DNA of 64,000 bases from the NCBI GenBank assembly GCA_020081605.1, contig JAHREC010000009.1, forward strand, positions 3,472,001-3,536,000. The letters run 5' to 3'. Shown one piece after another: positions 12,001-24,303 of this stretch (the stretch's first letter is position 1; every line of letters begins with the position of its first letter). A program made the position numbers and the translations under genes. The notes beneath the pieces are model-generated. The model was not told the DNA's origin and ran no database searches. It was given only the letters and a program-made list of their open reading frames with translations. This DNA is from Albifimbria verrucaria. Its lineage: Eukaryota > Ascomycota > Sordariomycetes > Hypocreales > Stachybotryaceae.

Positions 12001-15000
12001 ACATGATTCCGTCACTTCTTATCCCAGTCCCAGTCTTTCCACTCTCTTCTTCAGGAAAATTAGACCGAAAAGCTCTCCGCAAAGCTGCAGAAAAGATATC
12101 GGCTGCCCAGCTCTACGAATATTCTCTTTCGGACCTCACTGGCTGGTTGGCACCAGAAAGCGACAGAGAGAAGACACTACACAAGGCGTGGGTGGAAGTT
12201 CTGGGTTCACCACCTGAAATGATCGGCCGCAATACGAACTTTTTCCGAGCGGGAGGTGATTCTCTTAGCGCAATGAAACTGGCATCAATAACTCGTAATA
12301 AGTACAACCTCATCCTTACCGTGGCCACCATTTTCGAGTGTCCATTACTTTGCGATATGGCCATGGCGATAGTATATCCTGATACAATCCAGGGTTCTGA
12401 GGCCCTACTACCCGAAACTGACATTGAACCGTTCGCTCTACTGCCGAGGCATCATTCGGTAAACGAATTGATATCAGAAGCTGCGATACAATGCCAAGTA
12501 CAGAAGGATGATATTCTTGACCTTTATCCCTGCACACCACTTCAGGAAGGTCTCATAACCATCTCAATGGAGAACAAAGCTGCATATGTTAGACAGAACG
12601 TATTCCTAATACCAGAAACATTGGATATCGATCGCCTCAAGCGCGCTTGGGAGACCGTTGTCGCGGCCAATCCGATTCTACGTACAAGGATTATAAGCAT
12701 CGACTCTATTGGCACAGTCAAATATTTCCAAGTCGTTCTAAATGGCCATGTTACCTGGCTGCATGGGACATGCTCCACAGAGGAGTATCTAGCCGAGGAC
12801 CTAGACATGGTCACCACTTGGGGCTCCCAGCTAAGTCGATTCGCTATATTGGCGCCTGATAACTCAGACGATGACCATTTGTACCTTGTCTGGACTATTC
12901 ATCATGCTCTTTTTGATAAATGGAGCCTTGGATTAACTATGGAACAATTGAGAAAAGTGTACCATGGGGAGACGTTGCCAGCCACTTTACCCTTCAATCG
13001 CTTCGTCGCATATACCACCAACGGCGACGATGCGGCTTGCACTGCCTTTTGGACCGAGCAGATGAGTGGAAATCAATCTGTCTCACTGCCTCATACCCTA
13101 CCCAACGCATATGTACCGAAAGTTGCGGATTATGACGAAGGCACCATCGACCTTGTGAGAGAAAGCGGGCAACATATTACAACACCAACCCTGCTACGCG
13201 CTGCCTGGGCCCTTGTCACTGCACAATATGCAGCCACTGAGGATATTGCATTTGGTGCATCTGTACATGGAAGAAGCGCAGCTGTACCTGGAAGTGATAG
13301 AATCAACGGACCTACGATGGCCACAGTCCCTATCAAAGTCTACGTTGGTCGAGAAGTCCCCATTTCCAGCTTCATGGAACGTATACAGATGCAAGCAGCC
13401 AGGATGATTTCATATGCTCACTGGGGTCTCCCAAACATAGCTCGGGTAGGTGAGACGGTGCCAGGGTTCCAGAACTTACTTGTCGTACATCTCCCAGATG
13501 AGAGTGAAAATGACAGCTCCCTTGGCCTCACAATGCTGGAGACTACCAATTTTACTTCCACCAGTATCCTCTTGTCATGGAATGTTTCCTAATGGAGGAC
13601 ACTGGTCGCAAGGTTCGGATGAAGATTTCTTACGATAAACACGTCGTTCCCTACGCACCACAGCTAAAATTGGACTTTGAATGGCTTGTGCAACAGCTCA
13701 TTCTTCGCGTTGACGACAATTCGCCTCTTGGCACCCTGAAATTCCCTAGTTTAGAGAACAACGTCTCCGTATTTTCCAATCGTGGAAATCATGGCATCGA
13801 CAATTCTTTGAGCCGTAAAGAAAGAAACGACTCCGATGAGAACCATGTAGACGGCGCTAATATGGGAGTTGAGAAGAAAGTTCGAGGCATCATCGCTAAA
13901 GCTCTCGGCTTGTTAGTCGACCAAGTTTCCCTTGATAGTTCGTTCATCAGCCTTGGAGGTGACTCTATTACAGCGATAAGTATCACGGCTCGTTGTTATG
14001 CGAAGAATATAATTGTCAGAACTACGGATATATTGCGGAGCCGATCTATACGTGAACTCGCGAGTCGTGCGAAATGTGTTTCCCAAGATCAAGATACTCT
14101 TGACATCAATCCGCCTAAGCTCGGATATACTCTCGACACCTTCGGTCTCACTCCTATTCAGAGGTTTTATTTCAATTTTTGGCAGGTCGTTCATCCCAAA
14201 TGAGCTTGAGTCACTTCAATCAGAGTGTTCTCCTACGGCTGACCCAGAGTATCTCTATCAAAGAGATCAACAAGGCAGTAAAGGCCATTGTCCAGCAACA
14301 TGGCATGCTGCGGACACGATTCACATACAACCAACGCGAAGGCAATTGGACTCAGCGCATCTTACCTGCCACTGGCTCAACCTCTGTCGTTAGACACCAC
14401 GTCTTGACAAATTCTTATGGCATGGATTCTATAATTGCCTCCACCCAACGTCGCCTTGACGCTGTGAGTGGAGACGTTTTCGCTGTGGACTCTTTCACTA
14501 TAATATCACAGACTTCGCCATCACCTGGATTTCCCAAAAAGAGCAAACGCAACATTTATTGTTCATGGTGGCTCATCATTTGGTAGTTGACCTGGTTTCC
14601 TGGCGCATCATTGTACAAGGACTGGAGGAGTTTCTTACAACAGGAAGGCTTCCCAACAGTCGCTCTCATAGTTACCAGGCCTGGGCTACGATGCTTGAGA
14701 GATACGCCACTCAGAACCTAGAGGATTCCACGAAGCTTGCCAACTTGTTCAAAGTTCCTAAGTCTAACTACTCGTACTGGGGAGTTTTGCCTAGTGCCAA
14801 CACATTCGGTGAAACACTGAATACAACCTTTTCTCTTGACATAGGACCGACTACTGCACTGCTCGGTGCTTGTAATGAGTGTTTCGGAACCAAGCCCGAC
14901 GACTTATTAATTTCTGCTTTATTGGCCTCTTTTATCAGCGTCTTTAAAGACAGAGACACACCTCCTGTCTTCTGTGAGGGACACGGCCGTGACAGTGGCT

Positions 15001-18000
15001 GGGATGACATGGATCTGTCGAGCACCGTGGGTTGGTTTACCGTCATCTATCCTCTCTATGTCGAGCTTCCACCTGTCCAAGGTTTTGATACTGTCGACCT
15101 TGTAGATGCGGCACGCCGTACAAAGGATGCTCGTGTTCGAGCCGCGGGGAATGCCGGTTCATACTTTGCTTCCAGATTTTTGACAAAGTACGGAGAAACC
15201 GCCTTCGAAGATCATTGGCCTATGGAAATTCTTTTCAACTATTTGGGAGGATATCAGAATCAAGAAAAGGACGATGCCCTACTCGTGCCGGTCGCTAGAC
15301 ATGGTCTTTCACCGTCCCCTAACCATACGCATGACAGCATACTCCATGATACTGCTGATGTCGGTGCCGAATGCCGCAGAGCTGCCCTATTTGACATTCA
15401 TGTTGAAGTAGGTATGGATGGGAAGGCGATATTTAATTTGACATTCAACAGGGGACGCCTCAAATAGACAAGATCTATCTTTGGATGTCCAAATATCGTG
15501 AGTTCTTGCTGAAACAGGTGGATCAGCTCACAGATAGATCTCCTGAGCCCACACTCAGCAGCTTTCCTCTGTTGTCTCATCTCACTTATGAGAACATAGA
15601 GCGGATCAAATCCGCCTTGATGCCAGTGCTTGGTCTCTCCAAAATCGGCGATATCGCTGATGTGTATCCTTGCGGGCCAGCGCAGAAGGGTATTTTAATC
15701 AGCCAAGCACGTTCTCCAGATGCCTACAAAGAGTCCTTTCTCTACAAAATCTCCTCACTTACACCGGAGCCAGTAAGTTTAGAGAAGCTTGAGGCAGCTT
15801 GGAAGACTGTCGTCGCCCGGCATGATGTTCTACGTACCGTCCTCATGGAAGACAGACTGGGTACAGGAGAGGGTTACTATCAAGTTGTCCTCCGTGATTG
15901 GTCTCCACGAGTTCGGTGCATGGAGTATAGCGACAATCTCATTGCTCCAGAATCTATGTCTCAAGCTTTAGAATCGATGCACAGACTCTCAGCCGCAACT
16001 ACATCCAGCACGGCAAAAACAAATCCAGAGCCAGCACATAGTATGCTCTTCTGCCGTACTGCGACTGGCGACTATATGTATCTCGAAATTAGCCATGCAC
16101 TTCTGGACGCATCTTCCATGCCTGTTCTTCTTGGCGATCTTGCTACGGTATATGGTGGCGGCGGTAATCACTTTGGATTGATCGATGAGTTGAAAGCTCC
16201 AAGATATGCAGATTACATCTCGCATGTTAGAGAAATCTCGCTGGGGAACTCGATGAATTATTGGATGGCATACCTCAATGATATTCAACCATGCCACATT
16301 CCAATATTGAAAGACAGTGGCGTTCATCCTCTACATATCTCAGAGAGCCCGGGTGTACCAAGCGTTGGCTCAGTCCCAATTGAGTTGGGGGCTATATCCA
16401 AGTCTACTTCCGCCTTTTGTCTTGGCCATGGCCTAACTCCAGCCAGTGTTTTCAAAGTAGCCTGGGCCCTCGTACTTCGTCTCTACACAGGCAAGGATAA
16501 TGTATGTTTTGGTTTCCTTGCCTCGGGACGTGACGCACCTATTCAGGGCATTGACAAGATCGTGGGCCTTGTTTGCAACATGTTGGTTGTCAGGATGCAC
16601 GTCCCAGGAGACAAGACGGGTATTGGGTTGCTCAAAGAAGCTCAGGATGATTGGTTAGACAGCATCGAACATCAATTTGTGTCTCTTGCAGAGCTGCAGC
16701 ATCAACACCGACAAACTTTATCCAAGGCCTCGTCAGCCGCAGTTACTCATTCTGAAGCACTTTTCAATACTGCAATATCGCTCACTGGGAGCAACAGTGG
16801 CCCTAGGTTTAACAATTCAACTGTTTCTCACGCATCTATCGCCTTCGATATTCTTGGAGGTAGCGAGGGCTCCGAATATGATGGAGCTGTGAGCATTTGG
16901 TCCAGTACAGAAAACGTGGGCTTCTCTGCCCAGTACACTTATAAATTATCACATATGACGGAAGCACAAGCAAAGAGCCTTGCTCGGGCTTATAGCAAGG
17001 CCATTGAGTACGTCATAGAAAAGAGCTCTAGTCGCCTCCGCGATTGGGGATTAGTTATGGAAGACGATGTGACCAGTGGTATAACAAAGGATTCTAATAA
17101 TCCAGCTACCGTTACCACTGGAAGTGAAACTGAAGATACCACCAATCTCGAGACTGTCGGCGCTTGTGTGGATGAAGCAATCTCAGTTGCCGCGCAGAGA
17201 GTATTAGACAGATCGGCCGTCTGTTCCTGGGATGGACAATTGACATATAGGGAACTCGAAACCCTATCCTCTCAGCTCGCCCATCATCTAGTGGCAAATT
17301 ATGGTGTAGGTCCAGAGGTTCTTGTACCCGTCTGCATGGAGAAGAGTTTCTGGTTCGTTGTCTCCATTATGGCTGTTTTGAAAGCCGGCGGAGCTTTTGT
17401 TCCCATGGACGGGACTCAACCAGCGAGGTTCCTTGCCATATTCCAGCAGACAAATGCCCGCCTCGTTCTTACCTCAGAGACCTTGACCGACCGAATACGT
17501 GAACAGTCCGGCAATATAACGGCTCTCGTTGTTAATGATCAATTCGTGCAGAAGCTTCCTCGAGAGTCTTTGTCCTCAAATTTCCATGGTTTACATCATC
17601 GCCGACACGCTGGGAATGCGGCTTATGTCATGTTCACATCAGGAAGCACTGGAACGCCAAAGGGCGTGGTAATAGAGCACAGGGCTTGGTGCGCCAGTGC
17701 CGTGGGATGGATTGAGGGCGTTCTATGAACGAGCAAACACGAAACCTGCAATTCGCCTCATACAGCTTTGACGCTGCCATAGGAGATATTTTGGGTACAC
17801 TCATGGCAGGAGGTTGTGTCTGCATACCGTCCGAGTCTGAGCGTCTGGATGACATTGAGAAAGCTATCAACCGGATGCAAGTCAATATGGTAGATCTGCC
17901 GCCCTCTATGCTCGGAATGTTGAAGCTCGAGAATATCCCAAGCGTCCAGGTCATGGTTATTGCCGGGAGTCCGCGCCTGAACATGAACTTCGCAGGTGGT

Positions 18001-20884
18001 ACTCCCAGGTACAGGTGGTCCTTGCATACGGACCGACCGAATGCTCCGTTGAAAGTAGTTCCGTGACTGGCTTATCGCTTGAGCATCTCAAGCCTAGCAA
18101 TATAGGATTCCCGAAGAAGATGTGTAGGTACTGGGTGGTCAGTGAGGCTGATCATAATGTATTGTTGCCGACCGGGGCCATTGGTGAGCTGTTAATTGAG
18201 GGGTGCGTATTGACACATATACACTTACTTTTGTTTCTACCTGAAAACTGTCGTTCTTAGTGCTAATTTATTGGTAGGAAATACTTGCCCGGGGATATCT
18301 CAATGAGCCAGCGCGAACAGCTGCTGCTTTCATCACCAACCCTGCTTGGGCGACTCAGGCTGCCGATCACACTCGCAGGATGTACAAGACAGGGATTTGG
18401 TTCAGCAAAATGAAGACGGTTCATACCGATACATCGGGCGAAAGGACCGTCAGATCAAAATCCGAAGCCAGCGAATCGAACTGGGCGAGGTTGAGCATCA
18501 CGTCCACCGTGCTCTAGAGGGTAAATATCTCATCGCCGCGGAGGCAATCGAGGTCGGTAAGGACGTCAGACTCGTGGCCTTTGCGGCCATTGGCGATGAA
18601 ATCGAACTTATTACGGGCGAGGGTACCCTACACACGGCTTCTTTGTTTGATAAGAAGTACCATGTAAAGGCCACAGTGGCGGCGAGCGCCGCAAGCTACA
18701 TGGTTCCTTCAATTGTTGTTCCCTAAGAAGTCTCCCTCTGCTACCATCACGCAAAATCGATCGAAAGCAGCTGCGTCATGTAGCCGTTACTGCATTCTCT
18801 AGCAAATCTGACTTGAGGTCATCTGCAGGAGAAGTGCCTTCAGACACATACAACGGCCTGCAGCTGACTAGAGTTCAGCGGCGAATGCGGGAGCTTTGGG
18901 CCAAGATTTTGGATAAGGAGGCTGGATTAATTAGCCTGGATGACAGCTTCATTGACCAGGGGTGATTCTATCATGGCTATCAAACTGGTAAGCCTATGTC
19001 GATCTGCTGGGCTAGCACTTTCTGTCGTGGATGTCCTCCGCCATCACAGCCTTGCAACTCTGTGTCAACCATTGGAGTCGGCCCCTGTAGACAAGCCCAG
19101 GGTAGGACCTCCTCAGAAATGGAGATCCCCAAAACCTTTCAGCTCGCTTGGTCCACTAGTGGATCCCTCCTTTCTCGAAGAGACTGTCACTGCTCAAGTT
19201 GGCAGTGGCATGGAAGGCATCCAAGATATTGCGGAGGCGTGTCCAATGCAAACCAAGTTTATTGAAAGTAGCTTATTCAGGGTCGGGGCAGCATCAACTA
19301 CTTTGCCCTCAGTCTCAGGGGCAAAGTCGACGGAACTCGACTCAACCTGGCATGCCAAGCTCTAGTTGCAAAACACTCAATCCTTCGAACCGTCTTCGTG
19401 GCTTTCAAGCGCCACCTCTTTCAGGCTGTCTTACGTTCTATGACCGCTGAGTTTCTAACACGTGAGTGCCCCGGCTCACAGCAGAACTCAGCGGCGTCGA
19501 AGTGGGCGCAGGAGGACAGTGATGTGCCCTTCAGACTGGGGCAGCAAATCCTTCGCTTCTTGTTTCTCAATAGCGAGGGTGAAAGTATGCTCGTGATGCG
19601 TCTCTCTCATGCGCAGTATGACGGCATGTCGTTTCATATTCTCACCGAAGATCTTGCCGCACTCTACCAGGGCCAGTGCATCCCTGATCGCCCAGCTTTC
19701 ATTGATTTTGCTCACACCGTTCACGTATCTGACGAGCAATTGCACCAGGCTCAGGCGCACTGGACACAGCTGCTCGCCGAGGCTAACATGACCAACATTC
19801 TTTGTCACCAATCTCCACCATTTCAAGGCACTTCGAGTAAAACTGTATCCCGAATAATTCCTGCTTCTCAAAAGGGAGCCCATGGTTTTACTTTTGCTAC
19901 CATTCTAAAAGCTGCATGGGCTCTAGTCCTGATGGAGCTCTCTGCTTCCACCGACGTGGTATTCGGACACCTAGTTTCAGGTCGAAATATTCCTATAGAT
20001 GGTCTTGATGTCGACAATATCCTGGGGCCTTGTCTTAACTTGATTCCCGTGCGTGTACAAGTCCAAGAATCTAGGGAAATGGGTGGAGCATGGACCGTCC
20101 ATGATCTCCTACAACTCGTACTTGATCAACAGCTCGCGGCCATGCCGTTTGAGGCATTCGGCATGCAAAGGATGGTGGAGAACGCCACCAACTGGCCCCC
20201 GTGGACGCGTTTCAGCTCTGTTGTGCAGTACCAGAACCTAGATGGTAAATTGGAGGGACTCAAGGATTTTGACTTTGGCGATTTCAGTTGTTGCTTGAGT
20301 CCCATTCATGGACATTATGAGCCAGCCGATATTCTCGTACTTGCCACTCCAGAGATTGGCAATGGAAACATCGACGTGACATTACAATTCAATGGCCAAG
20401 AAGCATATTCATCTGATTTCATGAATCATGTTCTTAACCGTCTACTCTCCCGCATCAACATGCTGTCATCGTCACCTTTGCCCGACGAGGAGCAACTCCA
20501 ACCGATCACCGGGCAGTCGCAGCCACTCATTCCTTTGCCTGTCCCAAAGGCCTACATTGATCATACGATTGCAGCGATTGCAGCCGGATATTCGTTTGAA
20601 AGCATGCCAGTACATATCAAGGATATTATCACTCAAGCGTGGACAGCCATCTTAGAACCACTACCAAACCAACGTGACAGCACATTTGAAATCGTTAGCA
20701 TATCTGAAGCGACCCCTTCTACGATATTTGCGGCAACCTCATAATTGCGGCGCAATTCGCCGAATTTTACGCACGCCACGGTGTGAATGTCACCGTCGAA
20801 GATCTGGTCGAGCACCCCAGCATGCTCGCGCAAAGCATACTACTGGCTGAGCAGATCTATACCTCTGCGCACGCCTCCCGATAA
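5031..20884 (+). CDS. Multimodular non-ribosomal peptide synthetase, cyclic-peptide type, broken by single-base losses
   Basis: About 5,265 residues in order: C-terminal half of a C domain, A1-T1-E1, C2-A2-T2, C3-T3-E2, C4-A3-T4, terminal C, carrier-like remnant. It should assemble a short peptide with two D residues and release it by ring closure at the last C domain (SHAQYDG, the form of fungal cyclising C domains). ATG 5031 is chosen for its CACCATGG context; ATG 4962 is in frame upstream. One 75-nt intron (18203-18277) interrupts A3. The frame is lost at eighteen sites, near 5310, 6478, 6525, 8333, 9396, 9803, 13560, 14172, 14492, 15452, 17717, 17965, 18202, 18395, 18723, 18962, 19285 and 20731. 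Each needs one added base (two at 18962), nearly all in mono-nucleotide runs, and nineteen additions restore a multiple of three. Domain order resembles, from memory, the HC-toxin synthetase plan, but without one A domain. No thioesterase, transporter or regulator adjoins it. Product unknown. Confidence 0.9.
9130..12370 (+). other. NRPS module 2 (C2-A2-T2)
   Basis: C2 (about 9130-10400) follows an epimerisation domain, so it should accept a D-donor. Its active motif reads NHACIDG, keeping the catalytic second histidine and aspartate. A2 (about 10480-12090) shows FYTSGTTGTPKG, NSYGPSECS, YKTGDLVRYN, GRRDTQTKLRGQRMELG and SSSGKLDRKALR. Pocket positions by hand alignment are D V S L A C S V V K. 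T2 (about 12150-12370) carries FRAGGDSLSAMK with serine. Breaks lie near 9396 and 9803, both within C2. From about 9805 to 13560 the frame is unbroken for 3.7 kb, the longest clean stretch in the gene. Confidence 0.85.
12500..15540 (+). other. NRPS module 3 without an adenylation domain (C3-T3-E2)
   Basis: C3 (about 12500-13720) has IHHALFDKWS, with the His-His-x3-Asp core intact and the usual Gly changed to Lys. It is followed after only about 50 linker residues (polar, rich in N, D, E and S, about 13725-13860) by T3 with SLGGDSITA (about 13860-14070), then E2 with AHHLVVDLVSW (about 14120-15530). There is no room for the roughly 500-residue A domain that would normally sit between C and T. 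The carrier keeps its serine and E2 keeps its motif, so the module looks functional except that nothing in cis loads it. Breaks near 13560, 14172, 14492 and 15452 are single bases and cannot hide a missing A domain. Confidence 0.85.
15600..20884 (+). other. NRPS module 4 (C4-A3-T4), terminal C and Ser-less carrier remnant
   Basis: C4 (about 15640-17070) has SHALLDASS. A3 (about 17150-18770) has FTSGSTGTPKG, LAYGPTECS, YKTG-DLVQQN (broken near 18395) and LPSRKIDRKQ, where the A10 glycine is Arg but the lysine is kept. Pocket positions by hand alignment are D A G D V A A V E K. The intron 18203-18277 sits just before the A6 region. T4 (about 18870-19060) should read GGDSIMA once two lost G are allowed for at 18962. 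The terminal C domain (about 19200-20500) has SHAQYDGMS, the form seen in fungal macrocyclising C domains. After it comes about 95 residues resembling a carrier domain (FAEFYARHGVNVTVEDLVEHPSML) in which the position of the pantetheine serine is not Ser. Confidence 0.8.
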
Positions 20885-21290
20885 TCCTTAGTTGTCTTGA
20901 CTTCAGGATTTATTATTGGCATATAGGGCAGATGTCTTATATGAGGTCGCGTCGAATGGGGATACTCCAAATTGCCAAAATTTGCTTGATTTAGTACGTA
21001 AATGAATCCTGACTCTGGGCTGGAGCAGGGATTCTCCATCAACAAGCAGGGTTTACGATTTCAGAAAAGAATAGGAGGGCTGCAGATCAGGCCTAGACAA
21101 AAACCAGAGTAACAGGATAAAATGCAAGAATACAAAAATACAATTAAATATTTGTCCTAGCCACATGCGTTTCCATTCACCTGTAATGCTCATACTTATG
21201 GGCTTTTATTCACACTTATCGATACTTGCAGTCCCCATCTTGGTCCTCACAACTCGTTGCAGGTTCTCGTACCATCCAGATCTACTAAGC

Positions 21291-21338
21291 GTGAGGTCGC
21301 CGATTGCCCCCTGCAAATGCATGCATTACTGTGGAGCA
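21291..21338 (+). repeat. Dispersed repeat, copy 1
   Basis: Begins GTGAGGTCGCCGA and continues with a C-run, CTGCA, TGCATGC and CTGTGG. It matches copy 2 at 22663 at roughly four of five positions, in the same orientation. Probably a fragment of an old mobile element; no terminal inverted repeats seen. Confidence 0.5.
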
Positions 21339-22662
21339 GGTACGAGGTCAGCCTTAGTTGTGGCAGGGTTCCCTGTTACTGAACTTGAGCTTAAGCCCAG
21401 CCAGCCAGCCTTATGGATGGCATCCTACATCGGAATAAAACCGAGGGCTTTGGCCATTTCTCCTACAGGTTAGCCATTAAACCAGCAGAGGAAAGTGTCT
21501 GGAAATCGTAGGATGCCAGCAATGTTCCATGCAAAGATAATCCCCATATATCTCATAGATTACGTACCAAAGAGCATGACACGTTATATAGACACTTTTA
21601 TAAAGATGTAGACTAAGCTGCGTTTGTACCTAAGTAAAAGAAGGGCAAAATCCTGCCCCAGATCAGGTCGCATAACACCAGGAACTTGGTTAAATACTAT
21701 TGCACAGTGATTCGCCAAGGGATTTTTACCAAAACTCCGCGGTCCTTTGAGTTGCTCCATGATAAACCAGAACTAGATGATCCCACAATTGACTAACTTA
21801 CTTCCTGTTAACATGAAAGTCTTAGCCTAGGTAAACGGCCTGAAACCGGCCTAATCTACTTTATTACTCTAGATGCGACCTTATTATACTAAGAATAAAA
21901 TCCAGAATGGCAAGACAACTCACTTATCATGCAAATTCGAAGATGATTCGTACGTCAATAGCCTTCTTCACTTTAAGGGTCTAGGTCCTGCTGCATGTCC
22001 TCGTGAGCTGATGGATACGTCTGACCGTTTTGTATCAGGGAAACCGGTTGGTAGGTCCCACACTTACCTCATTTTTCAGCCTACAGCCCTACGCCCTGCT
22101 CGCGGTATTTAGGAGGACAGATTCTTATTTAGTATAGTAAGATTCAGGGGCTATGCAAGAAGGGTGGGTCTCGAGCCTCGGTAGAGAATCAAGGCGAGAT
22201 GTGTAGATTGATGGATAGACGCCACGATACTGAGGTTGAAAATTTATGTACTTGAGCCAATTTGGATGCAAGTTTCGGAATGCCTCTACAACAGTTTCAG
22301 AGGTACTATAGTTATACCTCTTATTTTTATATCTTGCCTGATCATGGAAAGGGATGCCTAAGCTTCAAGGAGTTGAATGTTGAGTTCGTCATGGTAAGAG
22401 TCGACGTTGAGCGTTCATTGCACTCCAAATTTAGTACAGATTTAAGAGCATAACCCATCAAATAAGATAATAGTTGTAGATTAGGTGTTTTGGAATTCCG
22501 AGTTTATCACCACGTGGCTGAAACGGCTGTGAATCCACCTGCCCTATGAACAATAGGAGCTGCTGAGCCCTTGACGGGCTGAGCGTGAGATCGTGTGGAG
22601 TTTTAATTAATACAAGACGGTCTATCCTCCGGATCTGTCAATAGATTTAAACTGCGGTAGGT

Positions 22663-22710
22663 GTGAGGTCGCCGACTCCCCTGCATCTGCATGCGTGGCT
22701 GTGGGGTTGG
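22663..22710 (+). repeat. Dispersed repeat, copy 2
   Basis: Same order of blocks as copy 1: GTGAGGTCGCCGA, CCCCTGCA, TGCATGC, CTGTGG. Flanks beyond the 48 bp show little similarity. Confidence 0.5.
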
Positions 22711-23093
22711 CAGCTCGGTTGTCAACATCCTTGACAAACCATGATCATTAGCGTGGCCTTGCAAACGTGCTTGTCGAATGAAGGCTAATTAGGCCACAAA
22801 CCAGATGCAGTATGCTTCAGGAGCAAGTTGATAGAAGTGGATATGGATGATTCAGAGAGTATCGCAGAAGATAGGAGCAAAGATTCAAGTATAAAGGAGC
22901 CCATCATCTTCACTTCATCTTTTCTCGATCAACAACTCATTCGTTCTCAACTCAGACAACTACTTTCCTTTCGTCTTTGTTTCCTTCTCTTTCTCCTTTC
23001 TCCTTCAATTTCCTTCACTTCAACACAACGGGTAGCTTCTAGTCGGCTGTTTCCCTCTTGCCATCGCACTTCAAGACGCATTCATTTATCAAA

Positions 23094-23884
23094 ATGTTCT
23101 CTAAGCTCGTTGCCCTCGCCTTCGTTCCCGGCCTCGCCGTGGCAAATGTGTTGACCTCTCTTCCTGTCACCGCGTCGGAGGGAGCACTCAAGTTCCAGCC
23201 TCTGATGGACTGGGATACTGATACCTGCTACCAGACGGCAGCAATCGGTGCAGATGGAACCGTCAACCCCGGCCTTTCGTGGAGCAGTGACGTGCGTGAG
23301 TGCCGTAGCGAAGACCGCTTGTTGCACTCCAACACCTACTCTCGTGAGAAGTGCAACAACTACTGGTGTGCCTATATGTACGGTTACTACAGCGAGATGG
23401 ACTATGTCACAAGACTCTTTGGTGCATCTGGCCATGACAACGACTGGGAACACGTCATTGTCTGGACCCTTCATGACGAAGTCATGTTTGTTTCTTGGTC
23501 GGCTCATGGAAACTGTGAGACCCTCCCTAATTTTAACCAGTTTCTCGGGATTATTACTGACTCTAACCAGATGACACTCAATATCATACCGAGGTTAGGT
23601 TTGAGGAACCCGCCCTAAGTTTGTTGGTCACCACGGCTATGTCAACTCTGCTTCCCTTCGCCGGGCCGAGGAAGACGACGAGGACATTGAGAATGCATTT
23701 GGAGAATGGTTCACCGCCCCCTTGTCTCTGTCGAGAAGATGGATCCTGAGCTTCGTCAGAAGTTCTTGACCCATGACTTTGGCAGTGCTCACATGGACTT
23801 GAGCGATGAACGATTCAATAAGATCTTGAGGGAGGCTGCCCTTGGGATGCGCTTAACAACGAGGGCTTCAACCCCGACGCTTGA
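23094..23884 (+). CDS. NPP1/NLP family secreted protein (necrosis- and ethylene-inducing-like)
   Basis: A signal peptide (MFSKLVALAFVPGLAVA) precedes a mature domain with the NPP1 layout: a cysteine pair in the N-terminal third (CYQTA ... RECRSE), CNNYWCAYMYGYY, then GHDNDWEHVIVW at about residues 118-129. NLPs are secreted plant-interaction proteins that bind membrane sphingolipids; some members are not toxic. The family heptad is GHRHDWE. Here the two middle residues are D and N, while the first His, the Asp and the Glu remain. An intron 23515-23570 (GTGAGA...TAACCAG, 56 nt) interrupts the gene. Beyond it the frame breaks three times, near 23606 (CCC), 23721 (CCCCC) and 23846 (GGG), each a one-base loss. 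Allowing for these the gene is 245 residues, normal for the family, and ends at TGA 23882-23884. Whether it is functional in the organism cannot be told from this sequence. Confidence 0.85.
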
Positions 23885-24303
23885 GCGCTTTTACAACTTG
23901 CCGCTGAGATAAGTTGACATCTTTGAGTTGGCTAGAAGGTCACTTAAGCTGTCGATGGAATTTCTTTGGCTGCTCGGTGTCGCATCGCGCGCATCTTTCT
24001 CTTCGACTTTGAATATTTACAATTTTGATTCATCGATTTTAGATAGTCGTCAATATACTTCTGTCTTCACATATATGCATGAATATGACAAGTGAAGTGT
24101 TGAGCCTAGGTTCCGCATAACCAACAAATAGATGTGCTTCCTCTCTGACATCACTGCAGCAAATTACCCAGTAGAAAGACTTTTCAATAGCTTTGTGGTG
24201 ACCATTTTTATTTACTGCGGAGACTAAGGTGACATTATGGGTTGATGAAAATATGCAGACTCTTTGGAAAAAGAAACGGCATATCTGAACGACAGGAAAC
24301 TAC
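23885..24303. other. Convergent 3' ends, no gene
   Basis: AT-rich spacer between the plus-strand NPP1-like gene and the minus-strand gene that follows. No coding signal seen. Confidence 0.6.

Larger units (their letters stand above)
20885..23093. other. Intergenic, AT-rich, with two copies of an old repeat
   Basis: No convincing gene in 2.2 kb. Open frames are short and unrecognised. Two copies of a roughly 48-bp element lie at 21291-21338 and 22663-22710. The last 250 bases are pyrimidine-rich (CTTTCGTCTTTG..., TTCTCCTTTCTCC) and look like the promoter and 5' UTR of the NPP1-like gene. Confidence 0.5.

Noticed and set aside
5031..20884. NRPS as a pseudogene or as a row of separate small NRPS genes
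   Set aside because: All eighteen breaks are short losses in one direction, every domain motif continues across them, and the same kind of break occurs in genes expected to be essential in this window.
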